Part shown: piece after piece, positions 49,134 to 60,019 of the stretch
Position numbering within the stretch: the stretch's first letter is position 1
How the letters are laid out: each line of letters starts with the position of its first letter
NCBI GenBank assembly: GCA_963930645.1
Contig: OZ005657.1
Coordinates: 45,971,153 to 46,035,152 of the forward strand
Direction: 5' to 3'
Origin: Salticus scenicus
Taxonomy: Eukaryota > Arthropoda > Arachnida > Araneae > Salticidae
Length of the DNA: 64,000 bases
Notes under the pieces: generated by a model
Database searches by the model: none
What the model saw: only the letters and a program-made list of their open reading frames with translations
Told to the model about the DNA's origin: nothing
Translations under genes and position numbers: made by a program

Positions 49134-49448
49134 ACGAAAATCGGAAGTTACATTTACCTCTTTATATCCTGAGTCGATCTATATTGTTTCAGAATATTAT
49201 ACTTACTATTAGGACAGAAATAGAATTCTTAAAAAAGCTCTGCTTCGATGTAAACTTTAATTAAATCATTTACACATTATATGTTTTATTTAGAAACATT
49301 CAACTTTCATAAATTATGTTCAGATTGAATTTTATTTATTGCCACACTCTTTGATAAGCCATACGGTGTAGGATGCTCTGAAGATATCGAAAGGTTTTCT
49401 TTTATCAAGTGAAACTTTTCTGCTAAATATTGGCCAAAAGCAACGCAT

Positions 49449-49522
49449 TGGCACATGGGGGGATCGAAGCCACGACCTGCGCGTTATTAGCACGACGCTC
49501 TAACCAACTGAGCTAATGGGCC
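49449..49522 (-). pseudogene. tRNA-Ile pseudogene copy 127, class B1
   Basis: Class B1. Confidence 0.7.
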
Positions 49523-49837
49523 ACGAAAATGGGTATTTACATTTACCTCTTTATATCCTGAGTCGATCTATATTGTTTCAGAATATTATACATATTATTA
49601 GGACAGAAATAGAATTCTTAAAAAAGCTCTGCTTCGATGTAAACTTTAATTAAATCATTTACACATTATATGTTTTATTTAGAAACATTCAACATCCATA
49701 AATTATGTTCAGATTGAATTTTATTTATTGCATCCCTCTTTGATAAGCCATACGGTTTTCGATGCTCTAAAGATATCGAAAGGTTTTCTTTTATCAAGTG
49801 AAACTTTTCTGCTAAATATTGGCCAAAAGCAACGCAT

Positions 49838-49911
49838 TGGCACATGGGGGGATCGAAGCCACGACCTTCGCGTTATTAGCACGACGCTCTAACCAACTGA
49901 GCTAATGGGCC
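49838..49911 (-). pseudogene. tRNA-Ile pseudogene copy 128, class B3
   Basis: Class B3; partner of copy 117. Confidence 0.7.
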
Positions 49912-50226
49912 ACGAAAATCGGTAGTTACATTTACCTCTTTATATCCTGAGTCGATCTATATTGTTTCAGAATATTATACATATTATTAGGACAGAAATA
50001 GGATTCTTAAAAAAGATCTGCTTCGATGTAAACTTTAATTAAATCATTTACACATTATATGTTTTATTTAGAAACATTCAACATCCATAAATTATGTTCA
50101 GATTGAATTTTATTTATTGCAACCCTCTTTGAAAAGCCATACGGTTTTCGATGCTCTAAAGATATCGAAAGGTTTTCTTTTATCAAGTGAAACTTTTCTG
50201 CTAAATATTGGCCAAAAGCAACGCAT

Positions 50227-50300
50227 TGGCACATGGGGGGATCGAAGCCACGACCTGCGCGTTATTAGCACGACGCTCTAACCAACTGAGCTAATGGGCC
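50227..50300 (-). pseudogene. tRNA-Ile pseudogene copy 129, class B1
   Basis: Class B1; partner of copy 118. Confidence 0.7.
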
Positions 50301-50615
50301 ACGAAAATCGGAAGTTACATTTACCTCTTTATATCCTGAGTCGATCTATATTGTTTCAGAATGTTATACATATTATTTGGACAGAAATAGAATTCTTAAA
50401 AAAGCTCTGCTTCGATGTAAACTTTAATTAACTCATTTACACATTATATGTTTTATTTAGAAACATTCAATTTTCATAAATTATGTTCCGATTGAATTTT
50501 ATTTATTGCCACACTATTTGATAAGCCATAAGGTTTAGGATGCTCTGAAGATATCGAAAGGTTTTCTTTTATCAAGTGAAACTATTCTGCTAAATATTGG
50601 CCAAAAGCAACGCAT

Positions 50616-50689
50616 TGGCCCATGGGGGGATCGAACCCACGACCTTCGCGTTATTAGCAGGACGCTCTAACCAACTGAGCTAATGGGCC
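50616..50689 (-). tRNA. tRNA-Ile(AAU) copy 130, class A
   Basis: Class A with the C29 mismatch; partner of copy 119. Confidence 0.6.
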
Positions 50690-51004
50690 ACGAAAATCGG
50701 AAGTTACATTTACCTCTTTATATCCTGAGTCGATCTATATTGTTTCAGAATATTATACATATTATTAGGACAGAAATAGAATTCTTAAAAAAGCTCTGCT
50801 TCGATGTAAACTTTAATTAAATCATTTACACATTATATGTTTTATTTAGAAACATTCAACATCCATAAATTATGTTCAGATTGAATTTTATTTATTGCAA
50901 CCCTCTTTGATAAGCCATACGGTTTAGGATGCTCTGAAGATATCGAAAGGTTTTCTTTTATCAAGTGAAACTTTTCTGCTAAATATTGGCCAAAAGCAAC
51001 GCAT

Positions 51005-51078
51005 TGGCCCATGGGGGGATCGAACCCACGACCTTCGCGTTATTAGTGAAACGCTCTAACCAACAGAGCTAATGGGCC
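51005..51078 (-). tRNA. tRNA-Ile copy 131, class A, degenerate
   Basis: Anticodon stem 5' strand TTTCA and a D-loop change (GCTCTGTTGG); more decayed than its partner, copy 121. Confidence 0.45.
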
Positions 51079-51380
51079 ACAAAAATCGGGAGATACATTT
51101 ACCTCTTTATATCCTGAGTCGATCTATATTGTTTCAGAATATTATACATATTATTAGGACAGAAATAGAATTCTTAAAAAAGCTCTGCTTCGATGTAAAC
51201 TTTAATTAAATCATTTACACATTATATGTTTTATTTAGAAACATTCAACTTTCATAAATTATGTTCAGATTGAATTTTATTTATTACCACCCTCTCTGAT
51301 AAGCCATACGGTTTAGGATGCTCTGAAGATATCAAAAGGTTTTCTTTTATCAAGTGAAACTTTTCTGATAAATATTGGCC

Positions 51381-51384
51381 AAAA
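51381..51384 (-). terminator. TTTT polymerase III terminator of copy 132
   Basis: The minus strand reads TTTT starting 10 nt past the discriminator base, a minimal polymerase III stop giving a short 3' trailer. It is seen in nearly every unit. Copies 124 (ATTT) and 138 (TTTA) have lost it and would read on toward the T-rich stretches of the spacer. Confidence 0.7.
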
Positions 51385-51404
51385 GTAGCGCATTGGCCCA
51401 TGCG

Positions 51405-51415
51405 GGGATCGAACC
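51405..51415 (-). promoter_or_regulatory. B box of copy 132
   Basis: GGTTCGATCCC fits the GGTTCGANNCC B box. Classes A, C, D, E, G, I and J keep it. Classes B and H change the second G to C (GCTTCGATCC) and class F has TGTTCGATCC, so those copies are expected to bind TFIIIC poorly. Confidence 0.85.
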
Positions 51416-51448
51416 CACGACCTTCGCGTTATTAGCACGACGCTCTAA

Positions 51449-51460
51449 CCAACTGAGCTA
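51449..51460 (-). promoter_or_regulatory. A box of copy 132
   Basis: TAGCTCAGTTGG fits the TRGCNNAGYNGG consensus for the TFIIIC-bound A box. The same bases occur in nearly all copies. Class C has TAGCACAGTTGG, which still fits, so these copies could bind TFIIIC even though the D stem is mispaired. Confidence 0.85.
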
Positions 51461-51467
51461 ATGGGCC

Positions 51468-51782
51468 ACGAAAATCAGAAGTTACATTTACCGCTTTATA
51501 TCCTGAGTCGATCTATATTGTTTCAGAATATTATACATATTATTAGGACAGAAATAGAATTCTTAAAAAAGCTCTGCTTCGATGTAAACTTTAATTAACT
51601 CATTTACACATTATATGTTTTATTTAGAAACATTCAATTTTCATAAATTATGTTCCGATTGAATTTTATTTATTGCCACACTCTTTGATAAGCCATACGG
51701 TGTAGGATGCTCTGAAGATATCGAAAGGTTTTCTTTTATCAAGTGAAACTTTTCTGCTAAATATTGGCCAAAAGCAACTCAT
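51468..51782 (-). other. Representative inter-tRNA spacer
   Basis: About 315 bp of AT-rich sequence separates consecutive tRNA copies; this one stands for all. It holds the TATA-like element near its left end and the T4 terminator of the next copy at its right end. In between I see no coding sequence, no second RNA gene and no inverted repeat of note. Variable sites are clustered: the bases just 5' of the tRNA, AATATTAT or AATGTTAT, AACATCC or AACTTTC or AATTTTC, GCAACCC or GCCACAC or GCCACCC, and TTTAGGATG or TTTTCGATG. These serve as tags for unit lineage. Spacers are as well conserved between units as the tRNA itself. Confidence 0.85.
51494..51502 (-). promoter_or_regulatory. TATA-like element upstream of copy 132
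   Basis: GATATAAAG on the minus strand places TATAAA at -33 to -28 from the first tRNA base. This is where a TBP-contacting upstream element sits in TATA-dependent tRNA genes of some eukaryotes. It is retained at the same distance in almost every unit, while the bases between it and the tRNA vary (CTCTTTATAT, CTATTTATAT or CGCTTTATAT on the plus strand). One exception is copy 31, whose flank reads TTTATAAACTG. Confidence 0.6.
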
Positions 51783-51856
51783 TGGCACATGGGGGGATCG
51801 AAGCCACGACCTGCGCGTTATTAGCACGACGCTCTAACCAACTGAGCTAATGGGCC
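51783..51856 (-). pseudogene. tRNA-Ile pseudogene copy 133, class B1
   Basis: Class B1; its spacer has GGTGTAGG, a mark that follows B1 copies from here on. Confidence 0.7.
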
Positions 51857-52171
51857 ACGAAAATGGGTATTTACATTTACCTCTTTATATCCTGAGTCGA
51901 TCTATATTGTTTCAGAATGTTATACATATTATTAGGACAGAAATAGAATTCTAAAAAAAGCTCTGCTTCGATGTAAACTTTAATTAAATCATTTACACAT
52001 TATATGTTTTATTTAGAAACATTCAACTTTCATAAATTATGTTCAGATTGAATTTTATTTATTGCCACCCTCTCTGATAAGCCATACGGTTTAGGATGCT
52101 CTGAAGATATCGAAAGGTTTTCTTTTATCAAGTGAAACTTTTCTGCTAAATATTGGCCAAAAGTAACGCAT

Positions 52172-52245
52172 TGGCCCATGTGGGGATCGAACCCACGACC
52201 TTCGCATTATTAGCACGTCGCTCTAACCAACTGTGCTAATGGGCC
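52172..52245 (-). tRNA. tRNA-Ile(AAU) copy 134, class J
   Basis: Class J: T stem GTGGG/CCCAC is fully Watson-Crick, but the class C mismatches A12-A23 and A27-A43 remain. Confidence 0.6.
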
Positions 52246-52560
52246 ACGAAAATCGGAAGTTACATTTACCTCTTTATATCCTGAGTCGATCTATATTGTT
52301 TCAGAATATTATACTTACTATTAGGACAGAAATAGAATTCTTAAAAAAGCTCTGCTTCGATGTAAACTTTAATTAAATCATTTACACATTATATGTTTTA
52401 TTTAGAAACATTCAACTTTCATAAATTATGTTCAGATTGAATTTTATTTATTGCCACCGTCTTTGATAAGCCATACGGTTTAGGATGCTCTGAAGATATC
52501 GAAAGGTTTTCTTTTATCAAGTGAAACTTTTCTGCTAAATATTGGCCAAAAGTAACGCAT

Positions 52561-52633
52561 TGGCCCATGGGGGATCGAACACACGACCTTCGCGTTATTA
52601 GCACGACGCTCTAACCAACCGAGCTAATGGGCC
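52561..52633 (-). pseudogene. tRNA-Ile pseudogene copy 135, class F
   Basis: Class F. Confidence 0.75.
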
Positions 52634-52948
52634 ACGGAAATCGGAGGTTGCATTTACCTCTTTATATCCTGAGTCGATCTATATTGTTTCAGAATATTAT
52701 ACATATTATTAGGACAGAAATAGAATTCTAAAAAAAGCTCTGCTTCGATGTAAACTTTAATTAAATCATTTACACATTATATGTTTTATTTAGAAACATT
52801 CAACTTTCATAAATTATGTTCAGATTGAATTTTATTTATTGCCACCCTCTCTGATAAGCCATACGGTTTAGGATGCTCTGAAGATATCGAAAGGTTTTCT
52901 TTTATCAAGTGAAACTTTTCTGCTAAATATTGGCCAAAAGTAACGCAT

Positions 52949-53022
52949 TGGCCCATGTGGGGATCGAACCCACGACCTTCGCATTATTAGCACGTCGCTC
53001 TAACCAACTGTGCTAATGGGCC
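52949..53022 (-). tRNA. tRNA-Ile(AAU) copy 136, class J
   Basis: Class J, identical to copy 134 in the tRNA. Confidence 0.6.
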
Positions 53023-53337
53023 ACGAAAATCGGAAGTTACATTTACCTCTTTATATCCTGAGTCGATCTATATTGTTTCAGAATATTATACTTACTATTA
53101 GGACAGAAATAGAATTCTTAAAAAAGCTCTGCTTCGATGTAAACTTTAATTAAATCATTTACACATTATATGTTTTATTTAGAAACATTCAACTTTCATA
53201 AATTATGTTCAGATTGATTTTTATTTATTGCCACACTCTTTGATAAGCCATACGGTGTAGGATGCTCTGAAGATATCGAAAGGTTTTCTTTTATCAAGTG
53301 AAACTTTTCTGCTAAATATTGGCCAAAAGCAACGCAT

Positions 53338-53411
53338 TGGCACATGGGGGGATCGAAGCCACGACCTGCGCGTTATTAGCACGACGCTCTAACCAACTGA
53401 GCTAATGGGCC
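53338..53411 (-). pseudogene. tRNA-Ile pseudogene copy 137, class B1
   Basis: Class B1. Confidence 0.7.
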
Positions 53412-53726
53412 ACGAAAATGGGTATTTACATTTACCTCTTTATATCCTGAGTCGATCTATATTGTTTCAGAATGTTATACATATTATTAGGACAGAAATA
53501 GAATTCTAAAAAAAGCTCTGCTTTGATGTAAACTTTAATTAAATCATTTACACATTATATGTTTTATTTAGAAACATTCAACTTTCATAAATTATGTTCA
53601 GATTGAATTTTATTTATTGCCACCCTCTCTGATAAGCCATACGGTTTAGGATGCTCTGAAGATATCGAAAGGTATTCTTTTATCAAGTGAAACTTTTCTG
53701 CTAAATATTGGCCTAAAGTAACGCAT

Positions 53727-53800
53727 TGGCCCATGGGGGGATCGAACCCACGACCTTCGCATTATTAGCACGTCGCTCTAACCAACTGAGCTAATGGGCC
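53727..53800 (-). tRNA. tRNA-Ile(AAU) copy 138, class C with intact D stem
   Basis: Class C anticodon stem joined to the class A D stem (GCTC). The downstream stop reads TTTA, so TTTT is lost. Confidence 0.5.
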
Positions 53801-54115
53801 ACGGAAGTCGGAGGTTGCATTTACCTCTTTATATCCTGAGTCGATCTATATTGTTTCAGAATATTATACATATTATTAGGACAGAAATAGAATTCTAAAA
53901 AAAGCTCTGCTTCGATGTAAACTTTAATTAAATCATTTACACATTATATGTTTTATTTAGAAACATTCAACTTTCATAAATCATGTTCAGATTGAATTTT
54001 ATTTATTGCCACCCTCTCTGATAAGCCATACGGTTTAGGATGCTCTGAAGATATCGAAAGGTTTTCTTTTATCAAGTGAAACTTTTCTGCTAAATATTGG
54101 CCAAAAGTAACGCAT

Positions 54116-54189
54116 TGGCCCATGGGGGGATCGAACCCACGACCTTCGCATTATTAGCACGTCGCTCTAACCAACTGTGCTAATGGGCC
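54116..54189 (-). tRNA. tRNA-Ile(AAU) copy 139, class C
   Basis: Class C. Confidence 0.55.
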
Positions 54190-54504
54190 ACGAAAATCGG
54201 AAGTTACATTTACCTCTTTATATCCTGAGTCGATCTATATTGTTTCAGAATATTATACTTACTATTAGGACAGAAATAGAATTCTTAAAAAAGCTCTGAT
54301 TCGATGTAAACTTTAATTAAATCATTTACACATTATATGTTTTATTTAGAAACATTCAACTTTCATAAATTATGTTCAGATTGAATTTTATTTATTGCCA
54401 CCGTCTTTGATAAGCCATACGGTTTAGGATGCTCTGAAGATATCGAAAGGTTTTCTTTTATCAAGTGAAACTTTTCTGCTAAATATTGGCCAAAAGTAGC
54501 GCAT

Positions 54505-54577
54505 TGGCCCATGGGGGATCGAACACACGACCTTCGCGTTATTAGCACGACGCTCTAACCAACTGAGCTAATGGGCC
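54505..54577 (-). pseudogene. tRNA-Ile pseudogene copy 140, class F
   Basis: Class F. Confidence 0.75.
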
Positions 54578-54892
54578 ACGAAAATCGGAAGATACATTTA
54601 CCTCTTTATATCCTGAGTCGATCTATATTGTTTCAGAATATTATACATATTATTAGGACAGAAATAGAATTCTTAAAAAAGCTCTGCTTCGATGTAAACT
54701 TTAATTAAATCATTTACACATTATATGTTTTATTTAGAAACATTCAACTTTCATAAATTATGTTCAGATTGAATTTTATTTATTGCCACTCTCTCTGATA
54801 AGCCACACGGTTTAGGATGGTCTGAAGATATCGAAAGGTTTTCTTTTATCAAGTGAAACTTTTCTGCTAAATATTGGCCAAAAGTAGCGCAT

Positions 54893-54966
54893 TGGCCCAT
54901 GGGGGGATCGAACCCACGATCTTCGTGTTATTAGCACGACGCTCTAACCAACTGAGCTAATGGGCC
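54893..54966 (-). tRNA. tRNA-Ile(AAU) copy 141, class A
   Basis: Class A with A40 (U30-A40 replaces the wobble) and A45 or A46 in the variable loop; shared with copy 157. Confidence 0.7.
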
Positions 54967-55281
54967 ACGAAAATCGGAAGTTACATTTACCGCTTTATAT
55001 CGTGAGTCGATCTATATTGTTTCAGAATATTATACATATTATTAGGACAGAAATAGAATTCTTAAAAAAGCTCTGCTTCGATGTAAACTTTAATTAAATT
55101 ATTTACACATTATATGTTTTATTTAGAAACATTCAACATCCATAAATTATGTTCAGATTGAATTTTATTTATTGCAACCCTCTTTGATAAGCCATACGGT
55201 TTTCGATGCTCTAAAGATATCGAAAGGTTTTCTTTTATCAAGAGAAACTTTTCTGCTAAATATTGGCCAAAAGTAACGCAT

Positions 55282-55355
55282 TGGCCCATGGGGGGATCGA
55301 ACCCACAAACTTCGCATTATTAGCACGACGCTCTAACCAACTGAGCTAATGGGCC
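55282..55355 (-). tRNA. tRNA-Ile(AAU) copy 142, class G1
   Basis: Class G1 (U46, U48) with U39, giving a G31-U39 wobble. Confidence 0.65.
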
Positions 55356-55669
55356 ACGAAAATCGGAAGTTACATTTACCTCTTTATATCCTGAGTCGAT
55401 CTATATTGTTTCAGAATATTATACATATTATTAGGACAGAAATAGAATTCTTAAAAAAGCTCTGCTTCGATGTAAACTTTAATTAAATCATTTACACATT
55501 AAATGTTTTTTTAGAAACATTCAACATCCATAAATTATGTTCAGATTGAATTTTATTTATTGCAACCCTCTTTGATAAGCCATACGGTTTTCGATGCTCT
55601 AAAGATATCGAAAGGTTTTCTTTTATCAAGTGAAACTTTTCTGTTAAATATTGGCCAAAATCAACGCAT

Positions 55670-55743
55670 TGGCACATGGGGGGATCGAAGCCACGACCGT
55701 CGCGTTATTAGCACGACGCTCTAACCATCTGAACTAATGGGCC
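55670..55743 (-). pseudogene. tRNA-Ile pseudogene copy 143, class B3
   Basis: Class B3 with a changed variable loop and U11; its spacer has a short deletion (ATGTTTTTTTAGAAAC). Confidence 0.7.
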
Positions 55744-56058
55744 ACGAAAATCGGAAGTTACATTTACCTCTTTATATCCTGAGTCGATCTATATTGTTTC
55801 AGAATGTTATACATATTATTTGGACAGAAATAGAATTCTTAAAAAAGCTCTGCTTCGATGTAAACTTTAATTAAATCATTTACACATTATATGTTTTATT
55901 TAGAAACATTCAACTTTCATAAATTATGTTCAGATTGAATTTTATTTATTGCCACCCTCTCTGATAAGCCATACGGTTTAGGATGCTCTGAAGATATCGA
56001 AAGGTTTTCTTTTATCAAGTGAAACTTTTCTGCTAAATATTGGCCAAAAGTAACGCAT

Positions 56059-56132
56059 TGGCCCATGGGGGGATCGAACCCACGACCTTCGCATTATTAG
56101 CACGTCGCTCTAACCAACTGTGCTAATGGGCC
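56059..56132 (-). tRNA. tRNA-Ile(AAU) copy 144, class C
   Basis: Class C. Confidence 0.55.
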
Positions 56133-56447
56133 TCGAAAATCGGAAGTTACATTTACCTCTTTATATCCTGAGTCGATCTATATTGTTTCAGAATATTATA
56201 CATACTATTAGGACAGAAATAGAATTCTTAAAAAAGCTCTGCTTCGATGTAAACTTTAATTAAATCATTTACACATTATATGTTTTATTTAGAAACATTC
56301 AACTTTCATAAATTATGTTCAGATTGAATTTTATTTATTGCCACCGTCTTTGATAAGCCATACGGTTTAGGATGCTCTGAAGATATCGAAAGGTTTTCTT
56401 TTATCAAGTGAAACTTTTCTGCTAAATATTGGCCAAAAGTAACGCAT

Positions 56448-56520
56448 TGGCCCATGGGGGATCGAACACACGACCTTCGCGTTATTAGCACGACGCTCTA
56501 ACCAACTGAGCTAATGGGCC
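56448..56520 (-). pseudogene. tRNA-Ile pseudogene copy 145, class F
   Basis: Class F. Confidence 0.75.
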
Positions 56521-56835
56521 ACGAAAATCGGAAGTTACATTTACCTCTTTATATCCTGAGTCGATCTATATTGTTTCACAATATTATACATATTATTAGG
56601 ACAGAAATAGAATTCTTAAAAAACCTCTGCTTCGATGTAAACTTTAATTAAATCATTTACACATTATATGTTTTATTTAGAAACATTCAACTTTCATAAA
56701 TTATGTTCAGATTGAATTTTATTTATTACCACCCTCTCTGATAAGCCATACGGTTTAGGATGCTCTGAAGATATCGAAAGGTTTTCTTTTATCAAGTGAA
56801 ACTTTTCTGATAAATATTGGCCAAAAGTAGCGCAT

Positions 56836-56909
56836 TGGCCCATGCGGGGATCGAACCCACGACCTTCGCGTTATTAGCACGACGCTCTAACCAACTGAGC
56901 TAATGGGCC
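56836..56909 (-). tRNA. tRNA-Ile(AAU) copy 146, class I
   Basis: Identical in the tRNA to copy 132, with every stem pairable. With copy 132 it is the best candidate for a fully functional gene. Confidence 0.9.
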
Positions 56910-57224
56910 ACGAAAATCAGAAGTTACATTTACCGCTTTATATCCTGAGTCGATCTATATTGTTTCAGAATATTATACATATTATTAGGACAGAAATAGA
57001 ATTCTTAAAAAAGCTCTGCTTCGATGTAAACTTTAATTAAATCATTTACACATTATATGTTTTATTTAGAAACATTCAACATCCATAAATTATGTTCAGA
57101 TTGAATTTTATTTATTGCAACCCTCTTTGATAAGCCATACGGTTTTCGATGCTCTAAAGATATCGAAAGGTTTTCTTTTATCAAGTGAAACTTTTCTGCT
57201 AAATATTGGCCAAAAGCAACGCAT

Positions 57225-57298
57225 TGGCACATGGGGGGATCGAAGCCACGACCTGCGCGTTATTAGCACGACGCTCTAACCAACTGAGCTAATGGGCC
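57225..57298 (-). pseudogene. tRNA-Ile pseudogene copy 147, class B1
   Basis: Class B1. Confidence 0.7.
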
Positions 57299-57613
57299 AC
57301 GAAAATCGGAAGTTACATTTACCTCTTTATATCCTGAGTCGATCTATATTGTTTCAGAATATTATACATATTATTAGGACAGAAATAGAATTCTTAAAAA
57401 AGCTCTGCTTCGATGTAAACTTTAATTAACTCATTTACACATTATATGTTTTATTTAGAAACATTCAATTTTCATAAATTATGTTCCGATTGAATTTTAT
57501 TTATTGCCACACTCTTTGATAAGCCATACGGTGTAGGATGCTCTGAATATATCGAAAGGTTTTCTTTTATCAAGTGAAACTTTTCTGCTAAATATTGGCC
57601 AAAAGCAACGCAT

Positions 57614-57687
57614 TGGCACATGGGGGGATCGAAGCCACGACCTGCGCGTTATTAGCACGACGCTCTACCCAACTGAGCTAATGGGCC
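57614..57687 (-). pseudogene. tRNA-Ile pseudogene copy 148, class B1
   Basis: Class B1 with a D-loop change (GGGTAGAG). Confidence 0.7.
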
Positions 57688-58002
57688 ACGAAAATGGGTA
57701 TTTACATTTACCTCTTTATATCCTGAGTCGATCTATATTGTTTCAGAATGTTATACATATTATTAGGACAGAAATAGAATTCTAAAAAAAGCTCTGCTTC
57801 GATGTAAACTTTAATTAAATCATTTACACATTATATGTTTTATTTAGAAACATTCAACTTTCATAAATTATGTTCAGATTGAATTTTATTTATTGCCACC
57901 GTCTTTGATAAGCCATACGGTTTAGGATGCTCTGAAGATATCGAAAGGTTTTCTTTTATCAAGTGAAACTTTTCTGCTAAATATTGGCCAAAAGTAACGC
58001 AT

Positions 58003-58075
58003 TGGGCCATGGGGGATCGAACACACGACCTTCGCGTTATTAGCACGACGCTCTAACCAACTGAGCTAATGCGCC
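58003..58075 (-). pseudogene. tRNA-Ile pseudogene copy 149, class F
   Basis: Class F with G4 and C70, so two acceptor pairs are also lost. Confidence 0.8.
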
Positions 58076-58390
58076 ACGGAAATCGGAGGTTGCATTTACC
58101 TCTTTATATCCTGAGTCGATCTATATTGTTTCAGAATATTATACATATTATTAGGACAGAAATAGAATTCTAAAAAAAGCTCTGCTTCGATGTAAACTTT
58201 AATTAAATCATTTACACATTATATGTTTTATTTAGAAACATTCAACTTTCATAAATTATGTTCAGATTGAATTTTATTTATTGCCACCCTCTCTGATAAG
58301 CCATACGGTTTAGGATGCTCTGAAGATATCGAAAGGTTTTCTTTTATCAAGTGAAACTTTTCTGCTAAATATTGGCCAAAAGTAACGCAT

Positions 58391-58464
58391 TGGCCCATGG
58401 GGGGATCGAACCCACGACCTTCGCATTATTAGCACGTCGCTCTAACCAACTGTGCTAATGGGCC
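58391..58464 (-). tRNA. tRNA-Ile(AAU) copy 150, class C
   Basis: Class C. Confidence 0.55.
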
Positions 58465-58779
58465 ACGAAAATCGGAAGTTACATTTACCTCTTTATATCC
58501 TGAGTCGATCTATATTGTTTCAGAATATTATACTTACTATTAGGACAGAAATAGAATTCTTAAAAAAGCTCTGCTTCGATGTAAACTTTAATTAAATCAT
58601 TTACACATTATATGTTTTATTTAGAAACATTCAACTTTCATAAATTATGTTCAGATTGAATTTTATTTATTGCCACACTCTTTGATAAGCCATACGGTGT
58701 AGGATGCTCTGAAGATATCGAAAGGTTTTCTTTTATCAAGTGAAACTTTTCTGCTAAATATTGGCCAAAAGCAACGCAT

Positions 58780-58853
58780 TGGCACATGGGGGGATCGAAG
58801 CCACGACCTGCGCGTTATTAGCACGACGCTCTAACCAACTGAGCTAATGGGCC
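58780..58853 (-). pseudogene. tRNA-Ile pseudogene copy 151, class B1
   Basis: Class B1. Confidence 0.7.
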
Positions 58854-59168
58854 ACGAAAATCGGAAGTTACATTTACCTCTTTATATCCTGAGTCGATCT
58901 ATATTGTTTCAGAATATTATACATATTATTAGGACAGAAATAGAATTCTTAAAAAAGCTCTGCTTCGATGTAAACTTTAATTAACTCATTTACACATTAT
59001 ATGTTTTATTTAGAAACATTCAATTTTCATAAATTATGTTCCGATTGAATTTTATTTATTGCCACACTCTTTGATAAGCCATACGGTGTAGGATGCTCTG
59101 AAGATATCGAAAGGTTTTCTTTTATCAAGTGAAACTTTTCTGCTAAATATTGGCCAAAAGCAACGCAT

Positions 59169-59242
59169 TGGCACATGGGGGGATCGAAGCCACGACCTGC
59201 GCGTTATTAGCACGACGCTCTAACCAACTGAGCTAATGGGCC
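59169..59242 (-). pseudogene. tRNA-Ile pseudogene copy 152, class B1
   Basis: Class B1. Confidence 0.7.
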
Positions 59243-59557
59243 ACGAAAATGGGTATTTACATTTACCTCTTTATATCCTGAGTCGATCTATATTGTTTCA
59301 GAATGTTATACATATTATTAGGACAGAAATAGAATTCTAAAAAAAGCTCTGCTTCGATGTAAACTTTAATTAAATCATTTACACATTATATGTTTTATTT
59401 AGAAACATTCAACTTTCATAAATTATGTTCAGATTGAATTTTATTTATTGCCACCCTCTCTGATAAGCCATACGGTTTAGGATGCTCTGAAGATATCGAA
59501 AGGTTTTCTTTTATCAAGTGAAACTTTTCTGCTAAATATTGGCCAAAAGTAACGCAT

Positions 59558-59631
59558 TGGCCCATGGGGGGATCGAACCCACGACCTTCGCATTATTAGC
59601 ACGTCGCTCTAACCAACTGTGCTAATGGGCC
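59558..59631 (-). tRNA. tRNA-Ile(AAU) copy 153, class C
   Basis: Class C. Confidence 0.55.
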
Positions 59632-59946
59632 ACGAAAATCGGAAGTTACATTTACCTCTTTATATCCTGAGTGGATCTATATTGTTTCAGAATATTATAC
59701 TTACTATTAGGACAGAAATAGAATTCTTAAAAAAGCTCTGCTTCGATGTAAACTTTAATTAAATCATTTACACATTATATGTTTTATTTAGAAACATTCA
59801 ACTTTCATAAATTATGTTCAGATTGAATTTTATTTATTGCCACCGTCTTTGATAAGCCATACGGTTTAGGATGCTCTGAAGATATCGAAAGGTTTTCTTT
59901 TATCAAGTGAAACTTTTCTGCTAAATATTGGCCAAAAGTAACGCAT

Positions 59947-60019
59947 TGGCCCATGGGGGATCGAACACACGACCTTCGCGTTATTAGCACGACGCTCTAA
60001 CCAACTGAGCTAATGGGCC
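59947..60019 (-). pseudogene. tRNA-Ile pseudogene copy 154, class F
   Basis: Class F. Confidence 0.75.

Larger units (their letters stand above)
49523..50689 (-). repeat. Segmental duplication 3, right copy
   Basis: Partner of 45085-46251. The offset equals 11 units plus the 160 bp added by the MITE and its TA duplication. Confidence 0.85.
51394..51467 (-). tRNA. tRNA-Ile(AAU) copy 132, class I, best-preserved structure
   Basis: This is the reference copy for the window. Read 5' to 3' on the minus strand it has a fully paired 7-bp acceptor (GGCCCAT with ATGGGCC), U8, a 4-bp D stem GCTC/GAGC with G18 G19, an anticodon stem TCGTG/CGCGA with one U-G wobble, loop CTAATAA with anticodon AAU at 34-36 and U33, variable loop AGGTC, and T arm GTGGG/CCCGC around TTCGATC. 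The T stem has a U50-G64 wobble where most copies have a U50-C64 mismatch. The discriminator base is A, as expected for tRNA-Ile, and CCA is not encoded. A34 would be edited to inosine to read AUU, AUC and AUA. There is no intron. Confidence 0.92.
54190..55743 (-). repeat. Segmental duplication 4, left copy (F-A-G1-B3)
   Basis: Copies 140-143 match copies 156-159 at offset 6,219 bp (16 units). Shared marks are GGATGGTCTG, CGATCTTCGTG, CCACAAACTTCG and CTGTTAAATATTGG. Confidence 0.85.

Noticed and set aside
51394..51467. Bacterial or organellar tRNA-Ile.
   Set aside because: Anticodon AAU with A34, no encoded CCA, and Pol III boxes and stop point to a nuclear eukaryotic gene; bacterial tRNA-Ile uses GAU or a modified CAU anticodon.
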